DNA of 64,000 nucleotides from Steinernema hermaphroditum (lineage: Eukaryota > Nematoda > Chromadorea > Rhabditida > Steinernematidae): the NCBI GenBank assembly GCA_030435675.1, contig CM059624.1, positions 10,936,769 to 11,000,768 of the forward strand, written 5' to 3'. A program made the translations under genes and the position numbers. Shown one piece after another: positions 11,987 to 23,774 of the stretch (its first letter is position 1; each line of letters starts with the position of its first letter). Below the pieces are notes generated by a model that saw only the letters and a list, made by a program, of their open reading frames with translations, searched no databases and was not told the origin of the DNA.

Positions 11987-14600
11987 GGCGAGGATTCGGA
12001 CTCATCCACGACGCGAAGGAACGAGCGCCTGAAGCGGAATTGATTTCGTCGATGTCGTTCGGTTCGCGTCGATCGCACGAACGCGCCCCAATCAAAATAT
12101 TCCCACGACGGCGCGGCGGCGCCCTTCCGTCGCCCCTCGCGATGTTTTCGGCGATCACGGAAACGCTTCTCCTTCCCCCCTTTTATTTTATGCAAATCGG
12201 CGCCTTCGGGGTGGTCGGGCTCCTGCACTTCCACTGGAGCGATCGTGTGAGGGCGCACGCCATGAAGGACCGTCGTGGTGGGACCGAGCGATCTGTGATG
12301 TTGGGTGAGGGTCATTAGGGGTGAAGGCGCTCTTCGACACGAGGCGCTCGACGTCTCGGGCGGAGCGCCACAGGAGGCGTGATTAGGCTCAGGTGGGCGA
12401 CGTCAAAATGAAGGGATTGGGGGGAAGGCGTTATCGTAATCCAATCATGGATTAGGATTTGTTCGTGATGTGTTTCGGAAATAGTGCAAAATGCGGACAC
12501 GAGGGGCTACAGGGCTATGTTATTGGGTTGGTGCATGGGAAATTGCATTTTTGTGATTATTTACTAACATCAAGGTATTCACTGTTCTTATGTACAACTT
12601 CGGCCCAATATCCGGAATCCTCTTTCGTAGAATATGTGGGGTATAGAAAAAAATGTTTTTGGTCCAGTTTTCGACCTCTTTACATTATTGTAAGTGATTT
12701 CCTCTGACGTCATCACCTATCGATGAGGGTAAGATAGAGCTAAGGGGGTGCTGTGTGTTCATTCCACAGAAATTATTTAAACAGACCATATTTCGTTTGA
12801 TAACGCTGCCTTCCAAACTAAGCATTTGGTAAATAGTCAGAGGCACAATCCAATCCAAAAGGCGTAAGCGCTTAGTGATGGATAATTTAGATAAGTGACT
12901 TAGATAGCTTCATCATCCGTTTTCCTTCTTTTCTAAGAAATGTATACGACTGTTTTGGCTGAAAAGAAATTCTGAAATCTGAGGCGTCAAGACACTGGTT
13001 GTTATTTTCATTTTTCACCAGCTCAATAGAAGTCCTACAGTCCAGCTCTGGAGCTAACCCGACATTTAAAAACATCAGTTTCCGGAACGTCCACACAGTA
13101 AACGTCTATTATTCGCCAAAATTCTCACGATCTCCTCTGCTACATGTTCATATTCGATGAGCTTCGCTCTTCGCTCCCTACGCGAAGCGGCACTAATTAA
13201 ATTAAACACACCCCGCGCACATTTTCTCTCTTTTCCTTACACAACACGTCTGGATCTAATGTGGCTTCCTCATCAGAATTCAGAAAACAATCTCAAATGG
13301 CCTTTTCAAAAATTCGAATATTTCTCCCTACTCAAATGCAACCTTCAAGGCGATTAAATGGAAATCCAAAAGATCGATCGCAATTCCTACGCAACACCTG
13401 CTCCGAAATTCATCAATTTCTCCTGCACCAACGCAATTATCACTCACACAACACTCCGGTCGCCGCAAAAACGCGCCTTTGCAGCCGATTGCAGCCGAAC
13501 TCACAAAAAAGGTCGGCGCATCCGCGAACCGAAAGAGGAATCGATCGAATCGACGGCGAATTCAAATTTCCGGTGCCGACGACGCCGTCGGCGGTCGCAA
13601 AGTACAATCGCATTTCGGTTCGCCGAACGATCACACAACTCCTCGGCGTCTGCTTGCAAAAAGCGCCAAATAAACACACGTTGATGCACACGCGACCGAT
13701 TTCGTCATGTCGGCTGTTCCAGCTGGCGGAGCCAAAAATAGAGTGTGTGTTGCGTAAGAAAACCAGAAAAAGTGGCGTCGAAAAAGTGGTCGCAAAAACG
13801 ATTTCGTTTTTCAATTCCGCGCGCGTCTCCGCTCTGACGTCAACGCCGTGTTGTGTTCCATTACGAGTTCTCAGAGATAGGCACTTCCCGTGTGAGGGGC
13901 TAAAGATTAATCGACGATTATGGGCCGACGGTTCTGCTCTCGCGACGAAAGCAGTCGTATTTGGTGAGAGCGTCCCTAATTAAACGATTTTATGGGACCA
14001 AAACAAAGATCGTTAATTCATCTCCGTGTTAATCGTCTGTGTCGGCGGCACGTCTATGGCTTTTAATCAGACAGAGACGTTTCCATGAAAGTTCTGAAAT
14101 CTCAGCGGATTTCAGAGTGAAACCTAATTTATGAAGGAATTCTGGGGATAAGCATGATGTGATAGTGTTAAACAGATTATCTGGAGTCATCTTCGACTCG
14201 ACTATCGTATCCCATGTCGAAGAACGTAGAGAATTTAGGGTATGAGGATTCAAGCTCACACTAAAGCACAGTCCAGATGCTAGTCTCTACCGAATACGTT
14301 CATGCACATCAACACCAGGTGGTGCCTTGCAGGCACGTAGACGTAATTGTGGCGCCCGCTGTTGCAGATGTTTTCAATCGGAGACAACAATTGACGTTTG
14401 TTAGATTTTCCGCGGCGATGAAAACACGTATTGTGGAAAATGATCTTTGGTTTGCATTCAGCCACGACTTCCTGCCTCGTCTCCAGCCGTACTCCGATTG
14501 ACCTCATTAGTGCTGCCTTTAGAACTTAATTAACTACGGGGAAGTTGAAGAAGAGAGAAGATTGTAACTTTCATAAAATGGAGTTCCTTTAGAGTCTCAT
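11987..14600. other. Probable promoter region upstream of the kinase gene
   Basis: The first 350 bases are GC-rich and then composition becomes AT-rich. TGACGTCA occurs at about 12704 and 13837. A 240-codon plus frame at 13261-13983 overlaps several other open frames, is very rich in Arg, Ser and Thr, and has no splice or start context, so I treat it as chance in a CpG-containing regulatory stretch. I see no convincing gene. Confidence 0.4.
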
Positions 14601-16609
14601 TCGATTTAATAAGAGTTAAATGAATTGTAAGCATGTACAAACTCTAACTAAGGAAGTACTCGAGGTGAATATGAATATCAATTCAAGACGGAATTCATGA
14701 GATCGACGAGGATTCTCTGTTTGAGATGGAACTCTCCTTTAGGTTTGACTGGAGGCATTCGCGATCATTAAAAGCAGCCGCTGCTTTTCCTCAAACACAC
14801 CCAAATCGTTAATTCTCAAATTCTGACAAATCTTTCAACGTGTCGTGAACGTTCCATGCAGGACATGCAGACAAGACCATGCAGGGACGCATCTACTTAT
14901 TGATACAGATATTGAATTGGATGTTACACACTATGAGCCCGAATAGTAGATTTTAGAAATTCTTGTGACCCTTGCTGTGAAAGTGACTTAAAAGTTCGGA
15001 AAATGACACAAGGAATTGAATTAGCAATAGTAGAGTGATCTAAATAAACGATACGTTCCCTTAAATCCTGACATTACATAAGTCACGAATTACATTGGCG
15101 AGGAAATGGGCACCCATTAAAGAGGCGACTAAGGGTTAACAACGCTACAAGCCTTTCTTTAGAAGGGAAACTTCCCAGTAAGACTAAACGTCTTAGGTAT
15201 TCTAAGAAACAGTAGCAGATTCTTAGCTTTACAAGAAGAAGATAAGCTTTCACACAAAGCTTTGTTACCAATATAGTTTCTTATCCAATAAGAAGAGCTG
15301 CGAAACAAAGCTCTTTCTATCAATATAATTTCTTATCTATCCAATAAAAGGAGCAACGAAACACCTCATTCAAAATAGATTTACAAGTTTCACCCATACA
15401 GAAATCTGTGGAATTTAATTATGTGTTGAGTGCAATAACAACAAGAATAACAAAGGGCTTTAAGGTGCCAACCCTTAGGAAACAGTGGGATAATCCAAAG
15501 TTCAAATTTCAAATTCTGACATGGGCTTTTCATTTGATGTCCTTAAAAACTCCGTGAAAACTTCGTTTTGAGCGCGATCGAAGACAAAAGGCCATGTGAC
15601 AGAATTCTCCGGGGAGCACATGTGTTGAATGTGACGTAAAATGACGAATTCGATTCTTGTATCATTTGCATTGGAAATGCAGAAATTTCGCCAAAGGATG
15701 GATTATAAAGCACACATTCTACTAAAGAAAGCTCGAAAATGCATCAGCTATGCAGAGTGCATATGAGTCACGTAAAATACTTATGCTTTGTAGAGCCACG
15801 CACTCTCTTCTTTAATTTAAGGTTAATGACATCAGAGGCCGAGTTCTGTGACGCACGATTGTGTTTTCGTTATGATACAACGTGAAACAGTCCATTGCAC
15901 AGTCGATACTTTATGCCATCCCCGCAATTGTGGGTTACAGAATTTGGCCTAGCTATTTGAGTTGAGACAGATTTAGAGTCTCGCTTGGAAGGCCGAACCT
16001 ATTACTTTTCCAATCTACGAAAAACAGAGACATTTCCATGCATGTTTACTCAAAGAGGAGTCAGATCAAAGAGTGTGTTCCGTTTTCACACGCAGCCATA
16101 CAAAAAAAAATCTTCACACGGTTGCAAACTTCAATGCGAAGTGGTGCCGTGCAGTCGTTATATGTCTCCAGCATTTCCAAAACAAACCCATGGGAAAGTG
16201 GCCCTGTGACACTGCAAATATTTTGGGAGTTTTCTGGTGAGAGCGCACAACCCTCTCCAACGAGCGTGATTGTCAGATTCCAAAGAGAGATAACAATATT
16301 TTCCACACTGACGTTGTTTAGTGTGGAATGACAATGGTGGGGAGTAGATTCGTCCGCTAAGCCCGTCTTAGAAGAAGGGACGATAGCAAGAAGGTCACCA
16401 CGTTGAGACTATGTTAGGATTGTGTGGCATTTACATAAGCACATAAATAAGTATATATGGAACTCTGCAATTCCGGAGCTCAAAAAGGATGTTTTTTGAA
16501 CTTTTTAAATGAAGATAAATTCATGAAACACAGGAACCGTTTACCGCCTAACTTCAAGAATCAACGTCATTTCGCAGGCGAGAACAAATAGGCACTTTAT
16601 CATACCGTA
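14601..16609. other. Gene-free AT-rich stretch
   Basis: No coding signal. About 15245-15365 holds two imperfect direct copies of a unit of about 60 bp that includes AATATAaTTTCTTATC and CAATAA. The rest looks unique and non-coding. Confidence 0.4.
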
Positions 16610-16860
16610 GTCATCGGTCTTCTTCTGGCTTCGGCACAGGGCACGGCATCGGAGAACTCGAATAAGAACAACCGCTCGCATGACTCATTTCTGGCAGATT
16701 CAACCGATCGCCACCGACAAAAATGAAAGTTGTCCTTTCGTGGATACACAGAAAGATCCGTGGAAATGTGGAAATGAGTGGAAATGAGAAATGAGTCGTG
16801 CGAGCGGTCGTTCCTGGCCTGCGCCAAAGCCTGAAGAAGACCATCGACGAACGTGCATAG
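16610..16860. repeat. Imperfect inverted repeat (foldback) with exon-like arms
   Basis: The left arm, about 16616-16692, and the right arm, about 16788-16852, are inverted copies. The best block is 26 bases (16666-16691 against 16788-16813, 24 matching), flanked by a second block (TCGGTCTTCTTCTGGCTTCGG-like). Both arms read as similar peptides: ..GLLLASAQ..NRSHDSFL on plus and ..GLLQALAQ..DRSHDSFL on minus. The right arm continues upstream on the minus strand into an open frame to about 17010. Confidence 0.6.
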
Positions 16861-17550
16861 TTCTACAGCAATAAGTTCAAAGAGTAGGTTCGTCAAATAT
16901 TTGTAATATTCGGGCTCTTTACATATCACTACGGTCTTTTTGTTGCACTTTTCAATTAATTCGTATGAATTATTTTCAGAGGGTAGAGCGTCATTGAAAG
17001 TCCCAAACAAGTACGTTCATTTAGGACACGTATAATTTCTAATAATGCACACAATAGCGACATGATCCAGTGGAAATATAGAGTGTAGTGGACCTATTGA
17101 ATCAATTATTTTAAAAATGCTGTTTTTCGGTTATGAAAACAAGCAAGCTGTCAACGACGAGTCTGGAAAACAAGGAAATTGTCGCCGTCCCTTGTTATTG
17201 CAGTCCATTTCCCCGGTTCTGACATTTCGCTAATTGAAATGTACCCACAATCTGGGACTGGAAAACCGATTTGTGTCCATATTCAACGAGGATCTGCGAT
17301 AAAGTGCTCTCGGGTATACTCAAAATTAGGTTGTAGTATATAAAAAAGAGTTCTCGTAGTTTAAGCTGGTCGATCATGTATTCAGGCAAACATCTCAACA
17401 AGCGCTCTTATTGTAAGGCAGAAGATTTTTCTCAAAAATATGTGCGTAGTTTATGCCGTTGTTTGTGTTCGCGAAACCCTCAAATCTAAGAATCGTAGTA
17501 AACAAGGAACAAGACTCCAATCCGGATTGTAGCAATTGGCTTCCGCGGAT

Positions 17551-17961
17551 TATGTGAAAAAAGAGCACAGGTGAAAAAAGAGCACAGTGAAAAAAGAGCA
17601 CAGGTGAAAAAAGAGCACACTTTTTCATGAACAGAATTTGTGTGACCGTTCTGATGATGGCTTTATTTAGAAGTGCTAGGATATCAGCGAAGCTGTTAAG
17701 ACTAGAGGCTCGCCCTTCGGGCTCGCTTTAAATCGATAGGCATAGTCCTAAGCCGGAGCCTAAGCCAAGCCTGGATATTAGGCCGCACGCAAAATGAATA
17801 CGGGGCTCGCTTCGCTCGCCCGCAGCTGTCTGTGTGCACAATCCGAGGAGAGCGTGGTCTGAAACTCCATTTCAAATATCTATCTGTGTTCATGAAAAAA
17901 GTGTGCTCTTCTTTCACCTGTGCTCTTTTTTCACTGTGCTCTTTTTTCATGAAACCGCTTC
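17551..17961. mobile_element. MITE-like element with repeated-unit TIRs
   Basis: The left end has four tandem copies of GTGAAAAAAGAGCACAG-like units (about 17552-17627) running into CACTTTTTCATGAACA. The right end (about 17891-17960) is the inverted copy with three units. TIR identity over about 65 bases is near complete. The centre (about 260 bp) holds GC-rich palindromic bits (GGGCTCGCTTCGCTCGCCC) and no transposase. I could not see a clean target-site duplication. A non-autonomous DNA transposon or foldback is the likely nature. Confidence 0.7.
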
Positions 17962-19029
17962 CGCGCCCTTTTGCTAATTGAGATCGCATGCACAAATTCA
18001 AAAATCCAGATTCATCTAACGAAAAAAAGCCATGCAGGAACATTCCTTTGAATTTGAGGCATTCTTGAAAGTAGGTTCAAACGGACCTGAAAGGTTATAT
18101 TCAGCCCAGCGAAATCTGTAAACATAAAAAAATCCTTAATCTTTTGTCGCCTGCGCACTTTGTGGGTAATCGCATAGGTTTCTTGTATATTTTCGTCGGT
18201 TCATTTGAACTAAGTATAACTAAGTATATAACAGGGTAACGTAACAGGTACAATAGGTGCATTTCTAAAGGTCGTCTTTGAACCTTCAATCGAATTTTCT
18301 ATCGTTGTGGCATATGTGTTGGATCAATCGTTGAATAGAGGAACCTAAGTATTGGCTTTTGGGGTCTCAAAAGAAGCTGAAATTATACCATTTGACGCTG
18401 ATTTGTAGACCTTAAGCTGCAAGGCTACATTACTAAACGGTCACTACTTTCGACAATAGCGACGAACTACAACATAAAATAAGGATACGGATCGCATATA
18501 ATAAAGATGAAATAAAGCCTTTTGAATCAGGTTCACTCCGAATCTGATGCAGATTCAAAGGTCGCTAGTACGACAAGAATTTTAAGGCACACAGACCCCA
18601 CTTTGTCGCCAGGAACCATGGAAAAACAAGAGTGGAGACTAAAATTGGAATAACAAACGACTCGCAGACAACTTCGGCGTGTGCGCGCCGGGAATTCTCT
18701 TCGGCGGCGACTCGAAAACGATCGCCACAGCGACGAATTCGATGACGGCGGCTCCTCACTATCAGCAACCACCCTAACCGCTTTCCCACCAGGGAAGAGG
18801 AGTCCTCTGAAACGGTGTGTCCAAACAGCGCACAAAAATAGAGGAGTACGTGCATTGTGCAAAGTAATGGCGGCCGAAAAACAGAGCCGTCCGTTGACGT
18901 CACCGGATGCTCGCGGCTGGGAGTCGCCAGGAATTTGTTTATTTTGCTATTTTAGTGGCTGGCAGTCAATAACACCAAAGATAAAAGTTCTTTATTAGTT
19001 GCTAACACTACGAATCGCAAAAGATTAGA
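17962..19029. other. Stretch without a supported gene
   Basis: Two overlapping minus frames at 18533-18903 are open; one starts with a hydrophobic segment (MHVLLYFCALFGHTVS) and ends in a second one. Neither has clear splice sites or a recognisable domain, so I do not call a gene. TGACGTCA occurs at about 18894. Confidence 0.3.
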
Positions 19030-19049
19030 CACTAGACCACTCAGCCACG
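19030..19049 (-). repeat. Inverted copy of the tRNA-Pro 5' part
   Basis: These 20 bases are the exact complement of 19167-19186, which covers three flanking bases plus the first 17 bases of the tRNA. The similarity stops in the D arm; no anticodon or T arm follows. It looks like a truncated tRNA copy in opposite orientation 120 bp upstream. Confidence 0.7.
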
Positions 19050-19169
19050 ATTTACACGTCTCTGGTTCTGTTGAGACGGTGGCTGACCGACGGAATGTTG
19101 CAAAAGAGACCTTTCGGTCAGCGGCTGCGCGACAGACGTGAAGGTGATGCAAGCGAATGCGAATAGCGT

Positions 19170-19241
19170 GGCTGAGTGGTCTAGTGGTATGATTCTCGCT
19201 TAGGGTGCGAGAGGTCCCGGGATCAATCCCCGGCTCAGCCC
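19170..19241 (+). tRNA. tRNA-Pro (AGG)
   Basis: A 72-base cloverleaf. The acceptor stem GGCTGAG (19170-19176) pairs with CTCAGCC (19234-19240), with discriminator C. The D arm contains TGGTCTAGTGG (box A). The anticodon arm TCTCGC..GCGAGA holds anticodon AGG (CTTAGGGTG). The T stem is CCGGG/CCCGG. The T loop reads ATCAATC where TTCGATT-type is usual, so the highly conserved T54 is A and box B is weakened. It folds well but may be poorly transcribed or a young pseudogene. Confidence 0.75.
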
Positions 19242-19527
19242 GAATGTTTTGCCTTTTGTATTTCCAGTAAATGATGGATACGGTGATTTAGCGACTCTTT
19301 CCCAACGAGGTTCGCCCGAAAACGTCGCGATAGATAGAGTCTTTGGCAGTTACGGCGATTCACGGATGATCATTCAAAAGAACGCTTAGCACGATATATG
19401 AAATATGTAGAGAAGTACAGAAGCAACAACAAAGCTCTGAATAGTGCACACATTGGATACATTTGAAAAATAATACAAAGCAAGGAATGGGAAAATAGTT
19501 AGAAAAGTGGTGAATGCTTAACCTAGA

Positions 19528-19668
19528 TTATGAAGCTTGCTTTCTGAATTCCGTCTCCTGCTGACTGTTCGCCTTCTGTGCCTCTCGCAGCAATCGCTGA
19601 ACGGTTTCCGGATCGTTGTATTTCTTCTGCTGGTCATCCGGCACTCGTCGATGGTTAACATCATCCAT
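19528..19668 (-). CDS. Very small hydrophilic protein (46 residues)
   Basis: The reading frame runs from ATG 19668 (MDDVNHRRVPDDQQKKY..) to TAA at 19528. The start follows a strong TTTCTTTCAG acceptor by two bases, so the message is probably trans-spliced at this point. The product is charged, probably helical (DPETVQRLLREAQKANS), without membrane or signal sequence. I do not recognise it. It could instead be the last exon of a longer gene, but no matching upstream exon is visible before the CT repeat. Confidence 0.5.
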   Translation of the reverse strand: MDDVNHRRVPDDQQKKYNDPETVQRLLREAQKANSQQETEFRKQAS

Positions 19669-19847
19669 GGCTGAAAGAAAAACCACGATTAAAAACAAAA
19701 CACAGACCTAAAGTACGAAGAAAGGACGAAAACAACCATTCACGAGGCACTGCAGCCGCAGAAATGCAGATCTGAAGTCGCTTTTGTGAGACACCAAAGA
19801 GAGACACTTCTGAGACCTCCGGGTAATCTCGGTGAGATCCACAAAAT

Positions 19848-19851
<4 letters not shown>

Positions 19852-19896
<45 letters not shown>
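19852..19896. repeat. (CT)n microsatellite
   Basis: About 22 uninterrupted CT units, about 150 bases upstream of the acyl-CoA dehydrogenase trans-splice site. Confidence 0.95.
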
Positions 19897-19901
<5 letters not shown>

Positions 19902-20047
19902 TAGGTAATTTTTGCGCGGTTATTATATCCGTGAGTAAATCGTGCAAAAGTGAGATTTATCCCGAAAGATTTAAAGTATCATCTCGTTTACGCCTTACTC
20001 GTCCATCTCCACAAACTAATTACCTTTGTGTTTTTTCAGGTTAAATC

Positions 20048-22204
20048 ATGCGATCATCGGCTCTTCGTCTCCTCAGTCAGACCCGGTAGCTTATGAAGAA
20101 TTCGATATACCTTATCGTAATTCATTTAGGTACTCGCCAATCATCAACGGACGGGCTGTGTCGACCGCAGCCAAAAAAACTAAGACAAAGACAGAACCTC
20201 CGGTACTCCGTTATCTCCTCAAATCTGTGACTAATTAAACTGTTTTAGAAAAAAGAAGACTCGTTCTGCATGAACCTGTTCAGAGGGGAGGCGAACCTCA
20301 AGCAGGTTTTTCCATACCCGGTGAATCTCAACGACGAACGCCGTGAGATGCTGAGCATGATTCTGGGAGGAACAGAGAAGTTCCTTGAAGAGGTCAACGA
20401 CCCTGTTAAGAACGACGAAAACGCCACAATCCCGAAAGAAGTCCTCAAACAATTCGCCGAGTATGGAGCTTTCGGTGCGCTTGTTCCTGAGGAGTATGAA
20501 GGGGCCGGACTGAACAACACGCAAATGACACGACTAGCTGAAGTGGTCGGCCGTCATGACCTCGGCCTTGGCGTTGTTATGGGCGCGCATCAGTCGATTG
20601 GGTACAAAGGTATTCTCCTGTACGGAAATGAAGAGCAGAAGAAGAAGTACCTGCCCGATCTCGCTACGGGACGCAAATTCGCCGCGTTCTGTTTAACCGA
20701 ACCGAGCAGTGGTTCTGATGCAAACGTAGGAAAAGGATTTTTCTTGCGTAGATGACCAATTTTATTCAGTCGATCCGTTCGCGCGCAGTCTTGTCGCCCG
20801 ATGGCAAGTACTACATTCTTAACGGGAGCAAGATCTGGATCAGCAATGGTGGTATTGCCGATCTGTTCACCGTGTTCGCCCAAACTCCTGTTGAACAAGC
20901 TGACGGCAGTGTGAAAGACAAGGTATCGGCTTTTGTGGTCGAACGCGGTTTTGGTGGTGTCACCAACGGACCCCCAGAGAAGAAGATGGGCATTAAAGGA
21001 TCAAACACTACGGAAGTGTACTTTGAGAACGTCAAGATCCCCGCCGAAAATATGCTTGGAGGTAAGTGTGGTGCTCTAAGTTGCAGCTAAAGCCGTGTCA
21101 GTTGGACAATATGCGTTTTAACCCGAGCACTTTTCAGAGAAAGGAGAAGGGTTCAAAGTTGCCATGAACATTCTCAACAATGGGCGTTTCGGTATTCCCG
21201 CTGCATGTACCGGTGCCATGAAGCACTGCATCCAGAAAACGGTCGAGCACATCACTACGCGTACTCAATTTGGACGAAAGCTTGAGGAGTTCGGCGATGT
21301 TCAAGAGAAGCTCAGTGACATGGTGCTCCGACATTATGCTACGGAGAGCATAGTGTACATGCTCGCTGCCAATATGGACCGTGGAATTCAAGACTACCAA
21401 CTCGAAGCCGCCATTGGAAAGGTTATGAGTTCGGTTAGTCACATCATCAAAACAAAACATAAACTATGTTTAAAACCTTCTAGGAAAACGCATGGATTGT
21501 CTGTGACAACGCTATTCAACTCCATGGTGGCATGGGATTCATGAAAGAGTGCGGGCTAGAGCGAGTGCTCCGCGATCTCCGAATTTTCCGCATCTTCGAG
21601 GGCGCCAACGACGTGATGCGACTGTTCATCGGCCTCACCGGAATGCAGTATGCTGGAAAGCACCTGCAACACACTGCGAAGCAGGTCGCTTCTGGGAATG
21701 TGTTCGCCTTGTTTGGCGCAGTTGCGCGGCGTACTTCTCGGTGGGTGGTGAAAATATAACGCTGAAGTTATGACTATCCGTTTCAGATCAACTGGCGGCG
21801 ATTTCGCCAGTGTCGTGCACCCATCCCTCAAGTCCAGCGCTACACTGGTGGACGACGCCATCGTGCGCTTCGGAAAGACCGTCGAAGCTCTCCTTACGAA
21901 ACATCGCAAGAACATCATCGAGCGCCAGTTCGAAGTCACCCGTGTTGCTAACGCCGCCATCGATATCTACAGCATGGTTGCGGTTCTCTCACGGTGCACC
22001 CGAACGCTCAATTCTACCGATGGTGACTCTAACCACGAGAAGCAAATTGCCGAGCTTTTTGTCCGCCAAGCCAGTCGACGGGCTGTGAAACAGCTGAAGG
22101 AAACCGACGGTGCCACTCTGAGCAACCTCTCTTTGATCACCAGCATCGCCAAGGACGTTTGCAAGAATCAGGCGCTGCCTCAGGTGCATCCCATTGATGT
22201 GTAA
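20048..22204 (+). CDS. acdh-12: Very-long-chain acyl-CoA dehydrogenase, mitochondrial
   Basis: ATG 20048 follows a TTTTTTCAG acceptor. The first residues ([13 protein letters not shown], then a basic stretch) look like a mitochondrial presequence. Seven exons join in frame. Domains in order: N-terminal helical domain; beta domain with [12 protein letters not shown] and KIWISNGG; C-terminal helical domain with [11 protein letters not shown] and [12 protein letters not shown]; and [15 protein letters not shown], whose Glu is the catalytic-base position of this subgroup. A further C-terminal domain to VHPIDV matches the VLCAD/ACAD9 type of about 620 residues rather than short or medium forms. 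It catalyses the first step of mitochondrial beta-oxidation of long acyl-CoAs with FAD, passing electrons to ETF, at the inner membrane. All key motifs are intact. The symbol is by resemblance to the C. elegans VLCAD gene. Confidence 0.9.
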
Positions 22205-22471
22205 AAGTTACTGATTTGTTCGTATGTTTTTTTTCCATGTGTAAATAAGCAGGAGTTAGTTGTGAACTGCACTTTATCTGATGACCGGATATTTTTAATG
22301 TTTCTACCGTAATTGGGCATCTGTTTAGTACTATACGATACAGCTCGCTATGTTCACTCTGTTTCCTGGGGCTCGAACTCGAAGCTTGGAGAACAACTCG
22401 AAGAGCGATGTTTGACAAATAAAAATTTTATCTTTTAATTCGGAACATAAGCAAAATGAGTAGAACTACAT

Positions 22472-23774
22472 TCACCACCACTTGTTAGGACCGTATCTGT
22501 GTCCTTCAGGGGCGCCATACTCATGTCCGTGAGGAGCACCGTATTCATGACCATAAGGGTGAGGAACACCGTATCCGGCGTCTTGTCCATGGGCGCTACC
22601 GTACCCGTCGGCGTGTTGCTTTCCGTAGGCGTCGCCACTGGCGTGCTTCTCGTGGCCTCCGTAGTTCACTCGAAACGATCGGCAGCACCCGGACAAACAA
22701 TAGTACCGTAATCGTCAGGGCGATCGCGACGGGACCTCTCCCGTCTTCCCGATTACCGTGTTTTCAGCTGCATTTCAGCGTAGTTCTCGCGTTCTTTCGT
22801 ATTTCTGAGCAAAATCTCAGCTGAACTCAGCTCTAGTTCATCAAACATAAAGTTCTCGTGATATGTTAGATTTTTTTCAGATGCAAGCCGAGTGTTGCGT
22901 ATGCTTAAAAACCTATGCCTCTGCTGTTCTGCTGAACAACCACCTGCGAATCGTGCATCGCGTCTTCCAGCGCTCTACGAAGAAGACGTCAGAAGATTTT
23001 AAATGCTCAGTACAATCTTGCGACTATGAAGGGTCTTCGGCAGAAGCTCTCAGGAAACACAAGCAGCGCAGCCACGTCATTGTCAGTCAATCCGTTATTT
23101 TGTGCTTACATCTCGTGTTTTCGTACTTCAGCAGCCGAAAATCGCAACTTATCACTGCCAACTGCGTTGTGCCTACTGTGAAGCTCGACTGGAAACGCAG
23201 TTGGCTTACATCGCTCACGTTCAGAAGCACCATAATAGTAACCATACGATCGAGAGGAAAATACTGGAGTCAGAAGAGGAATTTCAGGTTCACGATCCTT
23301 GTTGTTATACTATTGTATTCGTGATGGTTTCAGAGATGGGTAGCCAGCTTAAAGAAGAGATATGGTGTGGATTTCGTGAAGAGGCGCGGCGATAAAAAGA
23401 CAGCCGCTGGTCGGACTGTCCGCATGTTTTGCTCCCGTAGTGGTTCAAATGTTAAAGGATCGAAACTTACGCAGAGCGGAATAATTCCCAAGATGTCGGT
23501 CAGATGCGGCAAGGACTGCACTGCTTTCCTAATCGTGAGTTGAAAATTGTGTGCCGTAATGTACTGCCAATCTCAGGCTCACTTCACGGAGAGTAACGTC
23601 AGCGTGGAATACTGCCTTGAACACGCTGGACATATCATTGATGCTGAAGACGGAAAGTGGATGCGTCTGAGCAGGCGCGGCACCGTAGGGGCCTCCGTGG
23701 GGCCAGAAGCCGTCGGCGAGCGCCGAGGCGACGATGAAGGCGGAGAGGAGGGCGAGGAGACGGAGGGAGGACAT
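22472..23774 (-). CDS. Secreted Gly/Tyr/His-rich peptide
   Basis: The exon from ATG 23774 encodes a clean signal peptide (MSSLRLLALLSAFIVASALA) followed by DGFWPHGGPY. A second exon ending at 22472 encodes Gly-Tyr-His repeats (GYGVPHPYGHEYG, GAPHGHEYGAPEGHRYG) and ends PNKWW. Both exons have matching phase (phase 1 donor GTGCCGCG, acceptor after TTTCGAG), giving a product of about 95 residues. The pairing over an intron of about 1 kb is inference; the acceptor is weak. The composition recalls nematode YGGW/GY-rich antimicrobial peptides (nlp/cnc type) but also cuticle or metal-binding proteins. A zinc-finger gene lies in the intron on the other strand. Confidence 0.5.

Noticed and set aside
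13261..13983. 240-codon plus frame in the kinase upstream region
   Set aside because: Three other frames are open over the same bases, the composition is Arg/Thr/Ser-biased and no splice or start signal fits.
17540..17960. CRISPR-like spaced repeats
   Set aside because: The units are tandem, not separated by unique spacers, and mirrored at the other end: TIRs of a eukaryotic element.
19708..19947. Minus frame with an Arg-Glu repeat
   Set aside because: Translation of the CT microsatellite.
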